A stretch of 64,000 bases of DNA from Flintibacter sp. KGMB00164 (GTDB lineage: Bacteria > Bacillota > Clostridia > Oscillospirales > Oscillospiraceae). Shown piece after piece: positions 34,008 through 43,995 of this stretch. The DNA is taken from NCBI RefSeq assembly GCF_008727735.1, contig NZ_CP044227.1, forward strand, positions 2,677,001 through 2,741,000, in the 5' to 3' direction. Position numbers and translations under genes: made by a program. The first letter of the stretch is position 1, and the number at the start of each line of letters is the position of its first letter. Under the pieces are notes generated by a model. It did no database searches, was not told the origin of the DNA, and worked only from the letters and a program-made list of their open reading frames with translations.

Positions 34008-36375
34008 GCTGACCCGTGCCGAGCGCAAGCAGATCGAGGCGGTGATCCGGCAGGCGAAGGGCGACGGGAAACCCCATACAGTGCAGGACAGCATTCCGTT
34101 TCAGAATATGTTCCCGGACGGTCTGTGCAGGCTGGAGGGCGGCACCTTCTCCAAGACCATTGCCTTTGAAGATGTGAATTACCGTCTGGCGGGGCCGGAG
34201 GACCAGCGGAGTATCTTTGAAAGCCTCTGCGACTTCTACAACGGCTACGATCCCTCCATCGGTGTCCAGGTCACTTTGGATAGCCGCAGCGGAGGCAGCG
34301 CCGCCGATGAAATGTTCGGTATCACCAGACAGGGCAACGACCTGGACCCCATCCGTGACGAGGCGGTGGACATCCTGCGGATGCAGTACAAGCGGGGCAA
34401 CAACGGCTATGTGAAAACAAAGTATGTGACCCTGACCATCGAGGCGGAGAACCTTCCCGCAGCGCGGGCGCGGTTTGCCCGCATTGAGGCCGACACCCTG
34501 AACCGTTTCAAGGTCATGGGGGCGGCGGCTCATGTGCTGGACGGAAAGGAACGGCTGGAGCTGCTTTACAACATCCTTCACCCGGAGGGCGGCCAGTTCG
34601 CCTTTGAATGGGACTGGCTTCCGGCCAGCGGCCTTTCGGTGAAGGACTTCATTTCTCCGTCCTCCTTCCACTTCGGAGAGACCCGTACCTTCCGCATCGG
34701 CAGGTGGTACGGGGCGGTGTCCTTCCTGCAAATCCTGGCGCCGGAGATGCACGACCGCATCCTCACCGACTTCATGGAGGCGGACGGCAATATCATGGTC
34801 ACCATGCACATCCGGGGTATCAACCAGAACGAGGCCATCAAAATGGTCAAGCGGAAGATCACCGACCTGGACGCCATGAAGATACAGGAGCAGAAACGGG
34901 CGGTGCGCAGCGGCTACGATATGGACATCCTTCCTTCGGACCTCTCCACCTACGGCGGCGCGGCGAAGGACCTTCTCACCGACCTGCAATCCCGCAACGA
35001 GAGAATGTTCAACATGACCTTCCTGGTGCTGCACACGGCGGAGACCCGGCAAAAGCTGGCGATCGCCGTGTCCCAGGCGGCCAGCGTTGCCCAGACCTAC
35101 AACTGCCTTCTGACCCGGCTGGACTTCCAGCAGGAGGACGGGCTGATGTCCTCTTTGCCTCTGGGCCTCAACCGTATCAAGATCGAACGGAGCCTGACCA
35201 CTTCGGCCCTGGCAGTGTTCGTCCCCTTCGTCACTCAGGAGGTGTTCATGGGCGGCGACGCCATGTACTACGGCCTCAACGCCCTCTCCAACAACATGAT
35301 CTTGCTGGACCGCAAGCAATCCCGATGTCCCAACGGTCTTGTGTTCGGCACGCCCGGCAGCGGTAAATCCATGAGCTGCAAGCGGGAGATCACCTTTATC
35401 ATGCTGATGACCCAGGACAATGTCATCATCTGCGACCCGGAGGACGAGTATTCGCCCCTGGTGAAGCGGCTGGGTGGTCAGGTGATCCGGCTGTCCCCGT
35501 CCAGCACCGACTATGTGAACCCCCTGGACATCAACCTCAACTACTCCGAGGAAGAAAACCCGCTGGCGCTGAAATCCGACTTCGTGCTGTCCTTTTGCGA
35601 GCTCATCATGGGCAGCAAGACGGGCCTGGAGGCCATTGAGAAAACCGTTATCGACCGGGCGGTGCAGATGATCTACCAGCCCTACTTTGCCAACCCCCGG
35701 CCGGAGAATATGCCGATTTTGGGAGACCTGATGAACGCCCTGCTGTCCCAGCACATCCCGGAGGCCGACCGGGTGGCCCAGGCGTTGGACCTCTACGTGA
35801 ACGGTTCGCTGAACTTCTTCAACCACCGCACCACCGTGGACATCTCCAACCGGCTTGTCTGCTTTGACATCAAGGGCCTGGGCAAGAACCTGAAAAAGCC
35901 GGGGATGCTCATTGTTCAGGATGCGGTGTGGAATACCGTCACCATCAACCGTGCCATTGGCCGGTCTACCTGGTATTTCGTGGACGAGTTCCACCTTCTG
36001 CTGAAGGAGGAACAGACTGCGGCGTACAGCGCCGAGATTTGGAAGCGGTTCAGAAAATGGGGCGGTATCCCCACCGGGGCGACCCAGAACCCCAAAGACC
36101 TGCTTTCCTCCCCGGAGATCGAAAACATTCTGGAGAACAGCGATTTCATCTATATGCTCAACCAGGCGGCGGGCGACCGGAAGATACTGGCAGAGCGGCT
36201 GAACATTTCTTCTGAACAGCTTGCCTATGTGACCAACTCCGAGCCGGGCCACGGGCTGCTGTTTTTCAATAACGTCATCCTGCCCTTTGCGGATGACTTT
36301 CCGAAGGATACCGAACTCTACAAACTGCTCACCACCAAGCCCAGCGAGGTGGAACATGAGGAAAGGATGGGATAA
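33973..36375 (+). CDS. VirB4/TraE-family conjugation ATPase
   Basis: An 800-residue ATPase that powers assembly and transport in the type IV secretion apparatus. The N-terminal CagE/TrbE-type domain (~1-430) is followed by Walker A GTPGSGKSMSCKREI (residues ~458-472), Walker B 'WYFVDEFHLLL' (~659-669), and 'TQNPKDLLSSPEIENILENSDF' typical of VirB4. Full length and intact. TTG start with AGGAGG nine nt upstream, inside the prgI 3' end. Confidence 0.93.
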   Translation: MREKAEKPAKRKLTRAERKQIEAVIRQAKGDGKPHTVQDSIPFQNMFPDGLCRLEGGTFSKTIAFEDVNYRLAGPEDQRSIFESLCDFYNGYDPSIGVQVTLDSRSGGSAADEMFGITRQGNDLDPIRDEAVDILRMQYKRGNNGYVKTKYVTLTIEAENLPAARARFARIEADTLNRFKVMGAAAHVLDGKERLELLYNILHPEGGQFAFEWDWLPASGLSVKDFISPSSFHFGETRTFRIGRWYGAVSFLQILAPEMHDRILTDFMEADGNIMVTMHIRGINQNEAIKMVKRKITDLDAMKIQEQKRAVRSGYDMDILPSDLSTYGGAAKDLLTDLQSRNERMFNMTFLVLHTAETRQKLAIAVSQAASVAQTYNCLLTRLDFQQEDGLMSSLPLGLNRIKIERSLTTSALAVFVPFVTQEVFMGGDAMYYGLNALSNNMILLDRKQSRCPNGLVFGTPGSGKSMSCKREITFIMLMTQDNVIICDPEDEYSPLVKRLGGQVIRLSPSSTDYVNPLDINLNYSEEENPLALKSDFVLSFCELIMGSKTGLEAIEKTVIDRAVQMIYQPYFANPRPENMPILGDLMNALLSQHIPEADRVAQALDLYVNGSLNFFNHRTTVDISNRLVCFDIKGLGKNLKKPGMLIVQDAVWNTVTINRAIGRSTWYFVDEFHLLLKEEQTAAYSAEIWKRFRKWGGIPTGATQNPKDLLSSPEIENILENSDFIYMLNQAAGDRKILAERLNISSEQLAYVTNSEPGHGLLFFNNVILPFADDFPKDTELYKLLTTKPSEVEHEERMG

Positions 36376-36379
36376 GGAT

Positions 36380-36703
36380 ATGGAACAGGAAAAACTGTAT
36401 GTCATCGAGGAAAAGACCTACGAGGCCCACATCGACGAGGAAGTGCATCTCTATGGGCTTCTGCACCAGCTTGCCTTCCTTGCCGGAAAGATCAAGGACC
36501 GCCGGGACATGGAGAACCTGATCGACACCGCCCGGCGGTACGGGGACATTGCCGACCAGATGTTTGACCGCTGGAGCATCCCCGGCCGCTACCTGGTGTT
36601 CGGCGACAAGGCCGACCTTGCCCGGCTGAAGGCCCTGGAGCTGTGCGAACTGGATGCCTTCTATGTGGACTGCGAGGATGATGAGGACCAGCCCCATGCC
36701 TGA
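36380..36703 (+). CDS. Conserved ICE hypothetical protein
   Basis: 107 residues, acidic, helical, not recognised beyond being a frequent passenger between virB4 and later transfer genes. Contains 'YVIEEKTYEAHIDEEVHLYGLLHQLAFLAGKIKDRRD' and an acidic C-terminus. The start lies 2-4 nt after the virB4 stop, and the stop overlaps the next gene start. Confidence 0.65.
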   Translation: MEQEKLYVIEEKTYEAHIDEEVHLYGLLHQLAFLAGKIKDRRDMENLIDTARRYGDIADQMFDRWSIPGRYLVFGDKADLARLKALELCELDAFYVDCEDDEDQPHA

Positions 36704-37721
36704 CCGCCTCACCCATGTCAGCCTCTTTTCCGGCATCGGCGGGCTGGACCTTGCGGCGGAGGCGGCAGGCTTTGAAACGGTCTGTCAATGCGAGTGGGCG
36801 GATTATCCCTATTCCATCCTGCAAAAGCATTGGCCGGATGTGCCGAAATTCCGGGACATCACCACATTCACGAAGGAGGCGTTTTTTGAGAAAACAGGAC
36901 TTGAAACCATCACGATCCTCTCCGGCGGATTCCCGTGCCAGCCCTTCTCCACCGCAGGAAAACGGCGGGGCTTTGCGGATGAACGCTACCTGTGGCCGGA
37001 GATGTGCCGCGTTATTGCCGAACTGCGGCCCCGTTGGGTGCTTGGGGAAAATGTTGCTGGCTTCATCAATATGGGGCTCGACAAAACGATTTTTGACCTG
37101 GCAAAAGCGGGATACGCTGTTCTCCCATTCGTATTTCCGGCTTGCGGCGTCGGCGCATGGCATGAGCGCCAGCGAACTTTTATCGTCGCGGCTGATGTTT
37201 CCCACACCCCTTGCCTCCGACAAATCCACGGGGCGGGACGCTGCCAACCTGGATGTGTACCTGTCGGACAACGGGATCTTCCGCAAGCGGAACAAGGACG
37301 GGTCGATCTGGAGCCTGTCCCTGTCGGCGGCGGTGTTCTATCTGACCCCGGCGGCGTCGGAGGGCTACCGTTCCACCCTGAAACCCACGGCCTTCCGGGA
37401 CAAATCCCCGTCCTCCAACCTGTCGGCCCAGGTGATCCGGCAGGAGCAGCCCCTTTCCGAGAAAGCGGCGCTGAACCCGGACTGGGTGGAATGGCTTATG
37501 GGATTCCCCCCGAAATGGACGGACGTATCCTATGGCGTGCCGAGCCCAAAGGAGTCCCCCGCATGACCGAGGATACCGACAACCGGGCGCTGCGGCTGAA
37601 AACCCTGGGGAACGCGGTCTGCCCACCCCAGGCATATCCCATTTTCCAGTACATCGCCATGATTGAGGCCGGGGCGTGTGTCAATATCTGCCCCTATGGA
37701 ACAGGAGGTGACGCACCTTGA
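36696..37721 (+). pseudogene. DNA cytosine-5 methyltransferase, doubly frameshifted
   Basis: A Dcm-type methyltransferase. The first frame gives motif I 'SLFSGIGGLDLAAEAAG', motif IV 'GGFPCQPFSTAGKRRGF', motif VI 'LGENVAGF' and 'HERQRTFIVAA', then loses sense near 37,185. The +1-shifted frame from about 37,185 to 37,540 reads credible target-recognition sequence ('FPTPLASDKSTGRDAAN', then 'NPDWVEWLMGFPPKWTD'). The first frame resumes with 'AEPKGVPRM' and motif X 'LRLKTLGNAVCPPQAYPIF'. The first frame stays open throughout by chance, hiding the defect. Either two compensating indels or sequence errors; as written the protein has no proper target-recognition domain. Confidence 0.75.
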
Positions 37722-39607
37722 AAGAATGGAAAGCCTCCGAAAAGGAGGCGCAGAAGATGACCCGTGACGGGGCGGTATCCGTCAATCTGGTCACGGGCGA
37801 AACCACCCATCCCTCTGACCGGACACCGGAGCAGGACCATTCCGCCTCCGGCGATACGGCGGGCGCCGCTGGAAAAGTGGTGGACCGTGCGGAACTGCAC
37901 CGGGAACAGGCAGCAGCCAAAAAGAAGCTCCGGAAACAGCGCAAGGCCTATCGGGATGGCGAGGCGGCAGCGGGCCGCCCATCCTCCCGATTGCAGTTTT
38001 CCGAGGCGGATCAGGCCAAACCGGAGTTGCAAGGGGCCATCCGCAAGTCGGACAAGGCGGCGGACCGACTGGATGCCGCCAGGGACGCGATTCCCAATAA
38101 GAGTCCGGGAAAGCCCCACGCCAATCCGCTGTCCCGCCCCATTCAGGAGGCAGGCGCAGCGATTCACGGCAAGGTCCGGGAGGTGGAGCAGGAAAATTCC
38201 GGCGTCCAGTCGGGCCACCTGGGAGAACGCGGCATTGAGAAGGCTGTGGGCTACGGAAACCGCCGTGTCCAGAACTGGCGGGCGGAACGCAAACTGAAAC
38301 CCTGGAAGGATGCAGCAAAGGCGGAGCAGGCAGCGGTCAAGGCCAATGCGGATTTCTACTATCGGAAAACCGTGGCGGAGAACCCCCAGCTTGCATCCAA
38401 TCCCATCTCCCGCCTGTGGCAGAAACGGAAGCTGCAAAAGCAATATGCGGCGGCATACCGGGCGGCGGGCAAGACCGCCCAGGCCAGGAAAACAGCGGAG
38501 GCCACGGCAAAAGCGGCCAAGAAAACCGCCCAGGAGTCCAAGCGCACCGCCCTTCTCCTGAAACGGCATTGGAAGGGCGCGCTGATCGTGGGCGGCATCG
38601 GCCTTCTGCTGGTGATGCTGCTGGGCTCCCTGCAATCCTGTTCCTCCATGTTCGGCGGCGGGGTGTCCAATATCATGGCATCTTCCTATCTATCTGAGGA
38701 TGCCGATATGCTGGCGGCGGAAGAAGCCTACTGCGCCAAAGAGGATGAATTGCGGGAGTACCTGGATACCTACGAGGCCACCCACGACTATGACGAGTAT
38801 CACTTCGACATGGACGAGATCGAGCACGACCCCTATGTGCTGATCTCCATTCTGTCGGCGCTCCATGAAGGGGTGTTCACCATCGACCAGGTACAGGGCG
38901 ACCTTCAAACCCTCTTTGACAAGCAATACATCCTCACCGAAACTGTGACCACGGAGACCCGCTATCGGACGGAAACAAGGACGGACAGCGAGGGCAACAC
39001 CTATACGGTTCGGGTGCCCTATACCTGGACCATCTGCACCGTCACGCTGGAAAACTTCGACCTCTCCCATGTGCCGGTCTACATGATGGGCGAGGAACAG
39101 CTTTCCTTGTACGCCACCTATATGTCCACCCTGGGCAACCGCCCCGATCTGTTCCCGTCCTCCGGGTATGTGAACAAGTACATTGAGAACCCGCCCACCG
39201 CCTGGGAGATTCCCGCTGAATACCTGACGGACGAGCGGTTCAACACCCTTATCACCGAGGCGGAAAAATACCTGGGATACCCTTATGTGTGGGGCGGCAG
39301 CAGCCCCAGCACTTCTTTCGATTGCAGCGGCTTCGTCAGCTATGTGCTGACCAACAGCGGCCTGTGCAATACCGGACGGCTGGGCGCCCAGGGACTCTAC
39401 AACATTTCCACCCCGGTATCCGACCCCCAGCCCGGCGATCTGGTGTTCTTCGTGGGCACCTACGATACCAGCGGCGTGTCCCATGTGGGCATTTATGTCG
39501 GCGACGGGATGATGCTGCATTGCGGTGACCCCATCCAGTATTCCAACCTGAACACAAGCTACTGGCAGTCCCATTTCTACGCATACGGCAGACCGCCGTA
39601 CAGCTGA
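37718..39607 (+). CDS. NlpC/P60 cell-wall hydrolase of the transfer apparatus
   Basis: 629 residues. A long charged cytoplasmic region (1-285) contains Ala/Lys-rich coiled coil; one membrane helix ('GALIVGGIGLLLVMLLGSL', ~287-305) follows; the extracellular part (306-500) is linker; the C-terminal ~125 residues are an NlpC/P60 (C40) peptidase with Cys in 'FDCSGFVSY' and His in 'VSHVGIYVG'. CD1108-type proteins of Tn1549-like ICEs have this layout and open the peptidoglycan for the mating channel, like VirB1. TTG start with AGGAGGTGACG, overlapping the methyltransferase frame. Confidence 0.88.
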   Translation: MKEWKASEKEAQKMTRDGAVSVNLVTGETTHPSDRTPEQDHSASGDTAGAAGKVVDRAELHREQAAAKKKLRKQRKAYRDGEAAAGRPSSRLQFSEADQAKPELQGAIRKSDKAADRLDAARDAIPNKSPGKPHANPLSRPIQEAGAAIHGKVREVEQENSGVQSGHLGERGIEKAVGYGNRRVQNWRAERKLKPWKDAAKAEQAAVKANADFYYRKTVAENPQLASNPISRLWQKRKLQKQYAAAYRAAGKTAQARKTAEATAKAAKKTAQESKRTALLLKRHWKGALIVGGIGLLLVMLLGSLQSCSSMFGGGVSNIMASSYLSEDADMLAAEEAYCAKEDELREYLDTYEATHDYDEYHFDMDEIEHDPYVLISILSALHEGVFTIDQVQGDLQTLFDKQYILTETVTTETRYRTETRTDSEGNTYTVRVPYTWTICTVTLENFDLSHVPVYMMGEEQLSLYATYMSTLGNRPDLFPSSGYVNKYIENPPTAWEIPAEYLTDERFNTLITEAEKYLGYPYVWGGSSPSTSFDCSGFVSYVLTNSGLCNTGRLGAQGLYNISTPVSDPQPGDLVFFVGTYDTSGVSHVGIYVGDGMMLHCGDPIQYSNLNTSYWQSHFYAYGRPPYS

Positions 39608-39628
39608 TGGAGGTGATGAAGTATCAAC

Positions 39629-40363
39629 ATGGTTTCCTACGGGGGCGGCGCCAACAGCACCGCCCTTTTGATTGGGCTGCACCAGCACCGTATCCCGGTG
39701 GACCTGATCCTCTTTGCGGATACGGGGGCAGAGCATCCCCACACCTATGCCTATCTGGAGGTGATGGATTCCTGGCTGAAGGGCCACGGGATGCCGCCCA
39801 TCACCAGAGTGTGTAAGACCACCCGTGACGGGAAACGGCTGACGCTGGAGGATGAATGTCTGCAAAGTTGCAGCCTACCGTCCATTGCCTACGGCTTCAA
39901 GCGGTGTTCCCTGAAACACAAGATCGGGCCACAGGAAAAGTTCTGCAACCATTACCCGCCATGCCGCCGAACCTGGGCGGCAGGCAAGCGGGTGGTCAAG
40001 TTCATCGGCTACGACGCGGGCGAGGGCTACCGCAGCGACAAGGTGCTGCTGGGAGACCTAGCCGACCGAAAATACAGCAAGTGGTATCCCCTGATGGAAT
40101 GGGGATGGACACGGGACGATTGCATCCGGCAGATTGAGGCGGCAGGGCTGCCCCAGCCGGGAAAATCGTCCTGTTTTTTCTGCCCCAGTATGAAACCCGA
40201 CGAGATCACCACCCTGCGGGAGCAGCATCCCGATTTGTTCCGCCGTGCTCTGGCGCTGGAGGACAACGCCCGGCAAACCCTGAAAACGGTCAAGGGCCTG
40301 GGGCGGAACTATTCCTGGAGAGAACGATTTGGAAAGGAGTTTTGCACATATGGCAACGGTTGA
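39629..40363 (+). CDS. PAPS-reductase-like PP-loop protein
   Basis: A 244-residue PP-loop superfamily protein: 'VSYGGGANSTALLIGL' is the nucleotide-binding loop and 'ILFADTGAEHPHTYAYL' the following strand. Eight or more Cys, including 'SCFFCPSMKPDE', could hold a zinc or Fe-S site. Related to phosphoadenosine-phosphosulfate reductase-like and DndC-like proteins found in ICEs; the substrate is unknown, and no dnd genes are present. GGAGGTGATG lies upstream of the ATG. Embedded in the transfer operon. Confidence 0.75.
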   Translation: MVSYGGGANSTALLIGLHQHRIPVDLILFADTGAEHPHTYAYLEVMDSWLKGHGMPPITRVCKTTRDGKRLTLEDECLQSCSLPSIAYGFKRCSLKHKIGPQEKFCNHYPPCRRTWAAGKRVVKFIGYDAGEGYRSDKVLLGDLADRKYSKWYPLMEWGWTRDDCIRQIEAAGLPQPGKSSCFFCPSMKPDEITTLREQHPDLFRRALALEDNARQTLKTVKGLGRNYSWRERFGKEFCTYGNG

Positions 40364-40640
40364 GAAGATTCGCAAAGACATTGAAAAGACGAAGGAGAAG
40401 ATTTCCACCCAGCAGAAGCGCCTTCGGGAACTGGAGGCGCAGCTCACCGAGGAAGAAAATCTGGAGATCGTCCGCATGGTCAAGGCGGTGCGCATGGACA
40501 ACAAGGAACTGACCGCCTTCCTGAAGGCCTACGCCAGCGGCCTTATCACCTTGCCCGATGGGATGATGGAGGCGGAGGCAGCGGCGGACCCTGATGACGC
40601 GGATGTGGAAGGAATGGAGGATGGTGAAGATGAAGCGTAA
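40350..40640 (+). CDS. DUF4315 family protein
   Basis: A 96-residue DUF4315 protein: an N-terminal coiled coil ('[27 protein letters not shown]'), then '[26 protein letters not shown]', and an acidic tail. A regular member of Tn1549-like transfer operons located before DUF4366 and the topoisomerase gene. Role unknown. The ATG at 40350 follows AAAGGAGTTTTGCAC. Confidence 0.85.
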   Translation: MATVEKIRKDIEKTKEKISTQQKRLRELEAQLTEEENLEIVRMVKAVRMDNKELTAFLKAYASGLITLPDGMMEAEAAADPDDADVEGMEDGEDEA

Positions 40641-41361
40641 CAGAGTTTTTCGCCTCTTGGCGTCCCTGACGGTGGTGGTCCTGTGCATGACCGCCTTCTC
40701 CGTCACCGCCTTTGCGGGCGGCGGGGATGGCGACTACTACACCGGGGAACCCGCCGAGACGACGCCGGAACCCACCGAAGAACCTGCCACCGGAGGCATG
40801 GAGCCGGAGGGGCAGCCCCTGACCCCGGAGGGCAACGCCACGCTGGTAGACGACTATTACGGCGACAAGCAGCTTATCACCGTGACCACCAAAGCGGGCA
40901 ATTATTTTTACATCCTGATCGACCGGGCAAACGAGGACAAGGAGACCGCCGTTCACTTCTTGAACCAGGTGGATGAAGCCGACCTGATGGCGCTGATGGA
41001 AGATGGGCAGACGGAGGAACAACCCGCGGTCTGCACCTGCGTCGAGAAATGCCAGGCCGGTGCGGTGAATACCGCCTGTCCGGTCTGCGCGGTGAATATG
41101 AGCGAGTGCGCCGGAAAAACGCCGGAGGTGGGGCCGGAGCCCGAACCAGAGCCGGAGAAGGAGTCCGGCAGCGGCGGCGCCCTGGTGCTGATCCTGCTGC
41201 TGGCGGCCCTGGGCGGCGGCGGAGCCTTTGCCTACATCAAGTTCATCAAGCCCAAGCAGAGTGCAAAGGTCAGCGCCGACCCGGACGATTATGAGTTCGA
41301 GGACGAGGAATACGAAAACGAGGACGTTCCTGAACAGGAAGAACAGGAGGAACAGAATTGA
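40630..41361 (+). CDS. DUF4366 (CD1107-family) surface protein
   Basis: 243 residues. Signal peptide ending ~residue 27 (FSVTAFA), a Pro/Glu/Thr-rich stretch, the DUF4366 core ('[19 protein letters not shown]', 'NQVDEADL'), a Cys-rich segment ('[19 protein letters not shown]'), a C-terminal membrane helix (~190-212) and an acidic cytoplasmic tail. Exposed on the cell surface during mating; function unknown. The ATG at 40630 is chosen because GGAGG lies about nine nt before it and the signal peptide begins there. Confidence 0.85.
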   Translation: MKRNRVFRLLASLTVVVLCMTAFSVTAFAGGGDGDYYTGEPAETTPEPTEEPATGGMEPEGQPLTPEGNATLVDDYYGDKQLITVTTKAGNYFYILIDRANEDKETAVHFLNQVDEADLMALMEDGQTEEQPAVCTCVEKCQAGAVNTACPVCAVNMSECAGKTPEVGPEPEPEPEKESGSGGALVLILLLAALGGGGAFAYIKFIKPKQSAKVSADPDDYEFEDEEYENEDVPEQEEQEEQN

Positions 41362-43460
41362 GCAAATTGGTGATCTGCGAAAAACCGAGTGTAGCAAAAA
41401 GTATCGCGTCGGCCCTGGGTGTCACATCCAGGGCCGATGGCTATTTTGAAGGAAATGGGTATCTCATTTCCTGGTGTATCGGGCATCTGGTGGGGCTGGC
41501 AGACGCGGCCGCCTACGATGACCGCTACAAGAAGTGGCAGTATGAGGACCTTCCCATCCTGCCCAACCCCTTCCGCTATGTGGTGTCCGAGGAAAAGACC
41601 GCCCAGTTCCACATTCTCCGTTCCCTGATGGAACGCCCCGATGTGACAGAGCTGGTCAACGCCTGCGACGCAGGACGCGAGGGTGAGCTAATCTTCCGGC
41701 TGGTCTATGAGGCCGCCGGATGTTCCAAGCCTTTCTCCCGCCTCTGGATTTCTTCGATGGAGGACGCGGCGATCCGGGAGGGCTTTGCCGATCTGCGCCC
41801 CGGCGGGGACTATGACCCGCTGTATCAGTCGGCGCTTTGCCGCCAAAAGGCGGACTGGCTCATTGGTGTCAATGCAAGCCGCCTGTTCTCCGTCCTCTAC
41901 CATCGCACTCTGAATGTGGGGCGGGTACAGACACCCACCTTGGCGATGCTGGCCGACCGGGACAGCAAGATCGTCCTGTTCCACAAGGAGAAATACCATC
42001 ATGTGCGGCTGGCGCTGGAGGGAGCCGAGGCAGTCAGTGACCGCATTGTTTCCACGGAGGACGCCCAGGCCATCCGGGATACCTGTGACGGGCAGCGGGC
42101 CGTGTGTGTATCCCTGGTGCGGGAGAAAAAGACGGAGAAGCCGCCCAAGCTGTACGACCTGACCACCTTGCAGCGGGAGGCAAACCGGGTGTTCGGCTAC
42201 ACGGCCAAGCAAACCCTGGACTACGCCCAGTCGCTCTATGAAAAGAAGCTGCTGACCTATCCCCGCACGGACAGCCGGTATCTGACTGGCGACATGGCGG
42301 AGACCGCCTCCGTGGCCCTGCATCTGGCGGCACGGGTGCCGCCCTTCGACGCCTGCCCGGAGTTTTTCCCCGATGTTGCGGCGCTGGTGAACGACAAGGA
42401 GGTATCCGACCACCACGCCCTGATTCCCACTCTGGAGCTGGAAAAGGCGGATGTGCCTGCGCTGCCTGTGGGCGAGCGAAATATCCTTCTGCTGGTCTGC
42501 GGCAAGCTGCTGTGTGCGGCGGCGGAACCTTTCGTGTATGAGGCGGTCACGGCCACCTTTGACTGCGGCGGACATATCTTCACGGCAAAGGGAAAACAGG
42601 TGCTTTCCCAGGGCTGGAGGGCTATCCAGGAGGTGTTCCGTTCCTCCCTGAAGGAGAAGCCGGAGGATGAAGATGCCGAGCATGACCTTCCGTCCTTGAC
42701 CGAGGGGCAGGTCTTTGAGCCGGTCTCTGCCTCCGTCACCGAGCACTTCACTTCGCCTCCCAAGCCCTACACCGAGGACACCCTTCTGTCGGCCATGGAG
42801 AACGCGGGCAAGGAAGATATGCCGGACGAGGCAGAGCGCAAGGGCCTGGGCACCCCCGCGACAAGGGCGGCCATCATCGAAAAGCTGGTGTCCGGCGGAT
42901 TTGTGGAGCGCAAGGGCAAGAATCTGATCCCCACAAAGGCAGGTGTCAATCTGGTCACGGTGTTGCCGGAGCTGCTGACATCTCCCAAGCTCACAGCGGA
43001 TTGGGAGCAGCGGTTGAACGAGGTGGCAAAGGGTCAGGCGTCGCCGGAGGACTTCATGGACGAGATCAAGGCGATGGCGGCGGAGCTGGTGCGAAAATAC
43101 TCCCACATTTCCGAGGATGGGCAAAAGCTGTTCCAGCCAGAGAGGGAGACGGTGGGCCTCTGCCCCCGCTGCGGCAAGCCGGTCTATGAGGGCAAGAAGA
43201 ACTTCGCCTGTTCGGACCGGGCCTGCCAGTTTGTCATGTGGAAGAATGACCGTTTCTGGACCAGCCGCCGCAAGGAAATGACCCGGAAGATGGCGGCCGA
43301 CCTTCTGAAAAAGGGCCGTACCTCCGTCAAGGGAATGTGGTCGGAGAAGAAAGACTCCACCTATGACGCCGTGGTGATCCTGGACGATACCGGCGGCAAG
43401 TATGTCAATTTCAAGCTGGAGTTTCCCAAACGAAAGGATGGTGTTCATGGCAAAAAGTAA
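41358..43460 (+). CDS. DNA topoisomerase III of the ICE
   Basis: A 700-residue type IA topoisomerase: Toprim domain at the N-terminus ([27 protein letters not shown]), active-site Tyr in '[12 protein letters not shown]' (~residue 297), and a C-terminal zinc ribbon ([13 protein letters not shown]...CSDRACQF). Relaxes or decatenates ICE DNA during transfer or replication; such genes are standard in Tn1549-like elements. TTG start, AGGAGG seven nt upstream, overlapping the DUF4366 stop by 4 nt. Confidence 0.93.
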   Translation: MSKLVICEKPSVAKSIASALGVTSRADGYFEGNGYLISWCIGHLVGLADAAAYDDRYKKWQYEDLPILPNPFRYVVSEEKTAQFHILRSLMERPDVTELVNACDAGREGELIFRLVYEAAGCSKPFSRLWISSMEDAAIREGFADLRPGGDYDPLYQSALCRQKADWLIGVNASRLFSVLYHRTLNVGRVQTPTLAMLADRDSKIVLFHKEKYHHVRLALEGAEAVSDRIVSTEDAQAIRDTCDGQRAVCVSLVREKKTEKPPKLYDLTTLQREANRVFGYTAKQTLDYAQSLYEKKLLTYPRTDSRYLTGDMAETASVALHLAARVPPFDACPEFFPDVAALVNDKEVSDHHALIPTLELEKADVPALPVGERNILLLVCGKLLCAAAEPFVYEAVTATFDCGGHIFTAKGKQVLSQGWRAIQEVFRSSLKEKPEDEDAEHDLPSLTEGQVFEPVSASVTEHFTSPPKPYTEDTLLSAMENAGKEDMPDEAERKGLGTPATRAAIIEKLVSGGFVERKGKNLIPTKAGVNLVTVLPELLTSPKLTADWEQRLNEVAKGQASPEDFMDEIKAMAAELVRKYSHISEDGQKLFQPERETVGLCPRCGKPVYEGKKNFACSDRACQFVMWKNDRFWTSRRKEMTRKMAADLLKKGRTSVKGMWSEKKDSTYDAVVILDDTGGKYVNFKLEFPKRKDGVHGKK

Positions 43461-43983
43461 AACCGAGGTTAACTTCATGGAGCATTTGAAACCACTGCTC
43501 CCCGCAGGTGGTGACGCAAGCGAACTGGAGACAGCGACCCAGGCGCTTGCCGGACTTTCCCCGGAGGACCGTGACCTCCTGGCCGCTGTCCAGGAGTCGC
43601 CCTATCGTCTGACCACCCTGGAGCAGTTCCGGGAGTTTCCCACCAACACCGAGTATTTTGTTCTGGAGCCCAACATCCGCAAGGTGGAGGATGTGGGCTG
43701 GCGCTATCTGGCACAGCATTTTGACGTCCTTCTGCCCCCAGAGCTGCTGGACGCCATTGATCCCGTTCCCTTCGGCAATCACGCCATGCGGGAGGAACAG
43801 GGGTGTTTCACCAGTAAAGGGTATCTCACCCTCTCCGGCGACGAGTGGGAGCACGAGCGCCCCAGGGAGAGGCAAACAGAGAAAAAGCCCTCCATCAAGG
43901 AACGGCTGGAACAGAGCCGGAAAGAGTGTGTAGGTCAGAGCAAGGCGCAGCCCCATCGGGAAAAGCCTGCGCCAGAGCGATAA
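43447..43983 (+). CDS. Hypothetical ICE protein with KKPSIKERLEQ tail
   Basis: 178 residues, soluble. The first ~135 residues are of unknown fold ('QESPYRLTTLEQFREFPTNT', 'GWRYLAQHFDVLLPPELLD'); the C-terminus 'EKKPSIKERLEQSRKEC' closely matches tails on PcfB (14,487) and on the ArdA fusion (43,996) of the same element, suggesting a shared docking peptide. The central part resembles YodL-type domains, but I am not certain. Overlaps the topoisomerase gene by 14 nt. Confidence 0.65.
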   Translation: MAKSKTEVNFMEHLKPLLPAGGDASELETATQALAGLSPEDRDLLAAVQESPYRLTTLEQFREFPTNTEYFVLEPNIRKVEDVGWRYLAQHFDVLLPPELLDAIDPVPFGNHAMREEQGCFTSKGYLTLSGDEWEHERPRERQTEKKPSIKERLEQSRKECVGQSKAQPHREKPAPER

Positions 43984-43995
43984 GGAGGTGTCGCT

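Noticed and set aside
33883-36405. 840-residue open frame on the minus strand over the VirB4 gene
   Set aside because: It is the antisense mirror of a high-GC gene; it is rich in His/Gly/Val/Leu with no family signature, while the plus strand has clear Walker motifs.
36715-37566. Separate 283-residue plus-strand gene overlapping the methyltransferase
   Set aside because: Its N-terminal 155 residues are nonsense; only the part after ~37,185 looks coding and continues the methyltransferase, so it is evidence of a frameshift and not a gene.
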